DNA from: Syntrophaceae bacterium
GTDB taxonomy: Bacteria > Desulfobacterota > Syntrophia > Syntrophales > UBA2185
Assembly: GCA_003508565.1 (NCBI GenBank)
Contig: DNUI01000240.1
Coordinates: 4,316 to 19,354, forward strand
Direction of reading: 5' to 3'
Length of the DNA stretch: 15,039 nt
The position numbers and the translations under genes are program-made. Positions 14,684-15,039 of the stretch are shown here, piece by piece. The notes beneath the pieces were generated by a model that worked only from the letters and a program-made list of their open reading frames with translations, made no database searches and had not been told where the DNA came from. Every line of letters starts with the position of its first letter. Positions within the stretch are counted from its first letter, which is position 1.

Positions 14684-14813
14684 GACAATTTTCTCACGAA
14701 TATTAATCAGAACTTCAGTAGCTACTCAAGAAACGCCGTAATAATACATTACGATGTTTTCGAAATCAAGGAATTTATTCATCTATTAATATATCGGCAG
14801 ATGTTCATAATTC

Positions 14814-14843
14814 TTGACAGAAATGTGACATGATGGTAATTAT
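14814..14843 (+). promoter_or_regulatory. Candidate promoter of the tRNA-Pro/tRNA-Gln unit
   Basis: A perfect -35 TTGACA (14814-14819) is followed after 18 bases by AATTAT (14838-14843), a 4 of 6 match to the -10 consensus. Transcription would begin near 14850, about 18 bases before the first tRNA. This is the best -35 hexamer in the intergenic regions. Confidence 0.55.
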
Positions 14844-14867
14844 GCAGCCCTTGTATAGCTAAATAGT

Positions 14868-14944
<77 letters not shown>

Positions 14945-14986
14945 TTTAATTGTTAACCGATGAGTATAATGATTACTATAGATTAT

Positions 14987-15039
14987 TGGGGGATCGTTCA
15001 ATGGTAGGACACCGGACTCTGACTCCGTGAATAGAGGTT
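14987..15039 (+). tRNA. tRNA-Gln(CTG), truncated by the window end
   Basis: The first 53 bases of a glutamine tRNA start 42 bases after tRNA-Pro. The 5' acceptor strand is TGGGGGA, beginning with the U characteristic of tRNA-Gln. The D stem is GTTC/GGAC and the anticodon loop CTCTGAC, with anticodon CTG at 15019-15021. The anticodon stem CCGGA/TCCGT has a C-U mismatch at its outermost pair. The T arm and 3' end lie outside the window. It probably shares a transcript with tRNA-Pro. Confidence 0.92.

Noticed and set aside
14700..14729. Minus-strand promoter for the transglycosylase (TTGAGT, 18 bases, TAATAT)
   Set aside because: Transcription would start about ten bases before the start codon, at or within the only possible ribosome site, so the match is probably chance.

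Overview
This window looks like ordinary chromosomal DNA from a moderately AT-rich Gram-negative bacterium. The best guess is Desulfobacterota (the former Deltaproteobacteria), perhaps Syntrophales-like. The guess rests on gene order (tilS-ftsH-folP, then acpS-tsaE-lysC), a FolP with an extra N-terminal domain, a DUF4124-SLT transglycosylase, and tRNAs with an encoded CCA end. I could not test it against a database. I see no insertion sequence, prophage, CRISPR array or toxin-antitoxin module. Nearly everything is housekeeping, so the interest lies in gene architecture and regulation.

Layout. (1) 17-1387, minus: a MATE-family efflux transporter. A 213-base divergent gap holding a 31-bp near-palindrome separates it from miaA (tRNA i6A37 prenylation, plus). 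(2) 2620-3705, plus: a lipoprotein peptidyl-prolyl isomerase of SurA/PrsA type, convergent with (3) a minus-strand operon of a DUF2520 Rossmann oxidoreductase (PanG-like candidate ketopantoate reductase) overlapping panB. These two could supply consecutive steps to pantoate. Just before the DUF2520 start is an intrinsic-terminator hairpin pointing into the operon, with a candidate promoter about 75 bases further upstream, so the operon may be controlled by attenuation. (4) A 531-base divergent gap (5423-5953) holds this leader, an AT-rich inverted repeat and a possible 72-residue ORF. (5) A plus-strand run follows: a HAD phosphatase, tilS (tRNA-Ile lysidine synthetase), ftsH (membrane AAA protease), folP (folate), acpS (ACP activation), tsaE (tRNA t6A37) and lysC (aspartokinase). 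(6) A membrane-anchored ComEA-like helix-hairpin-helix protein (plus) converges with a secreted lytic transglycosylase (minus). (7) tRNA-Pro(GGG) is complete, and tRNA-Gln(CTG) is cut by the window end.

Three observations deserve most attention. First, lysC contains a strong in-frame internal ribosome binding site and ATG that would make a separate 160-residue regulatory subunit. Second, the DUF2520-panB pair has the attenuator-like leader described above. Third, the folP-acpS-tsaE-lysC run looks like a shortened form of a longer cluster that in relatives also carries cdaA, cdaR, glmM, pdxJ and nnrE. I found no convincing new defence or mobile system.
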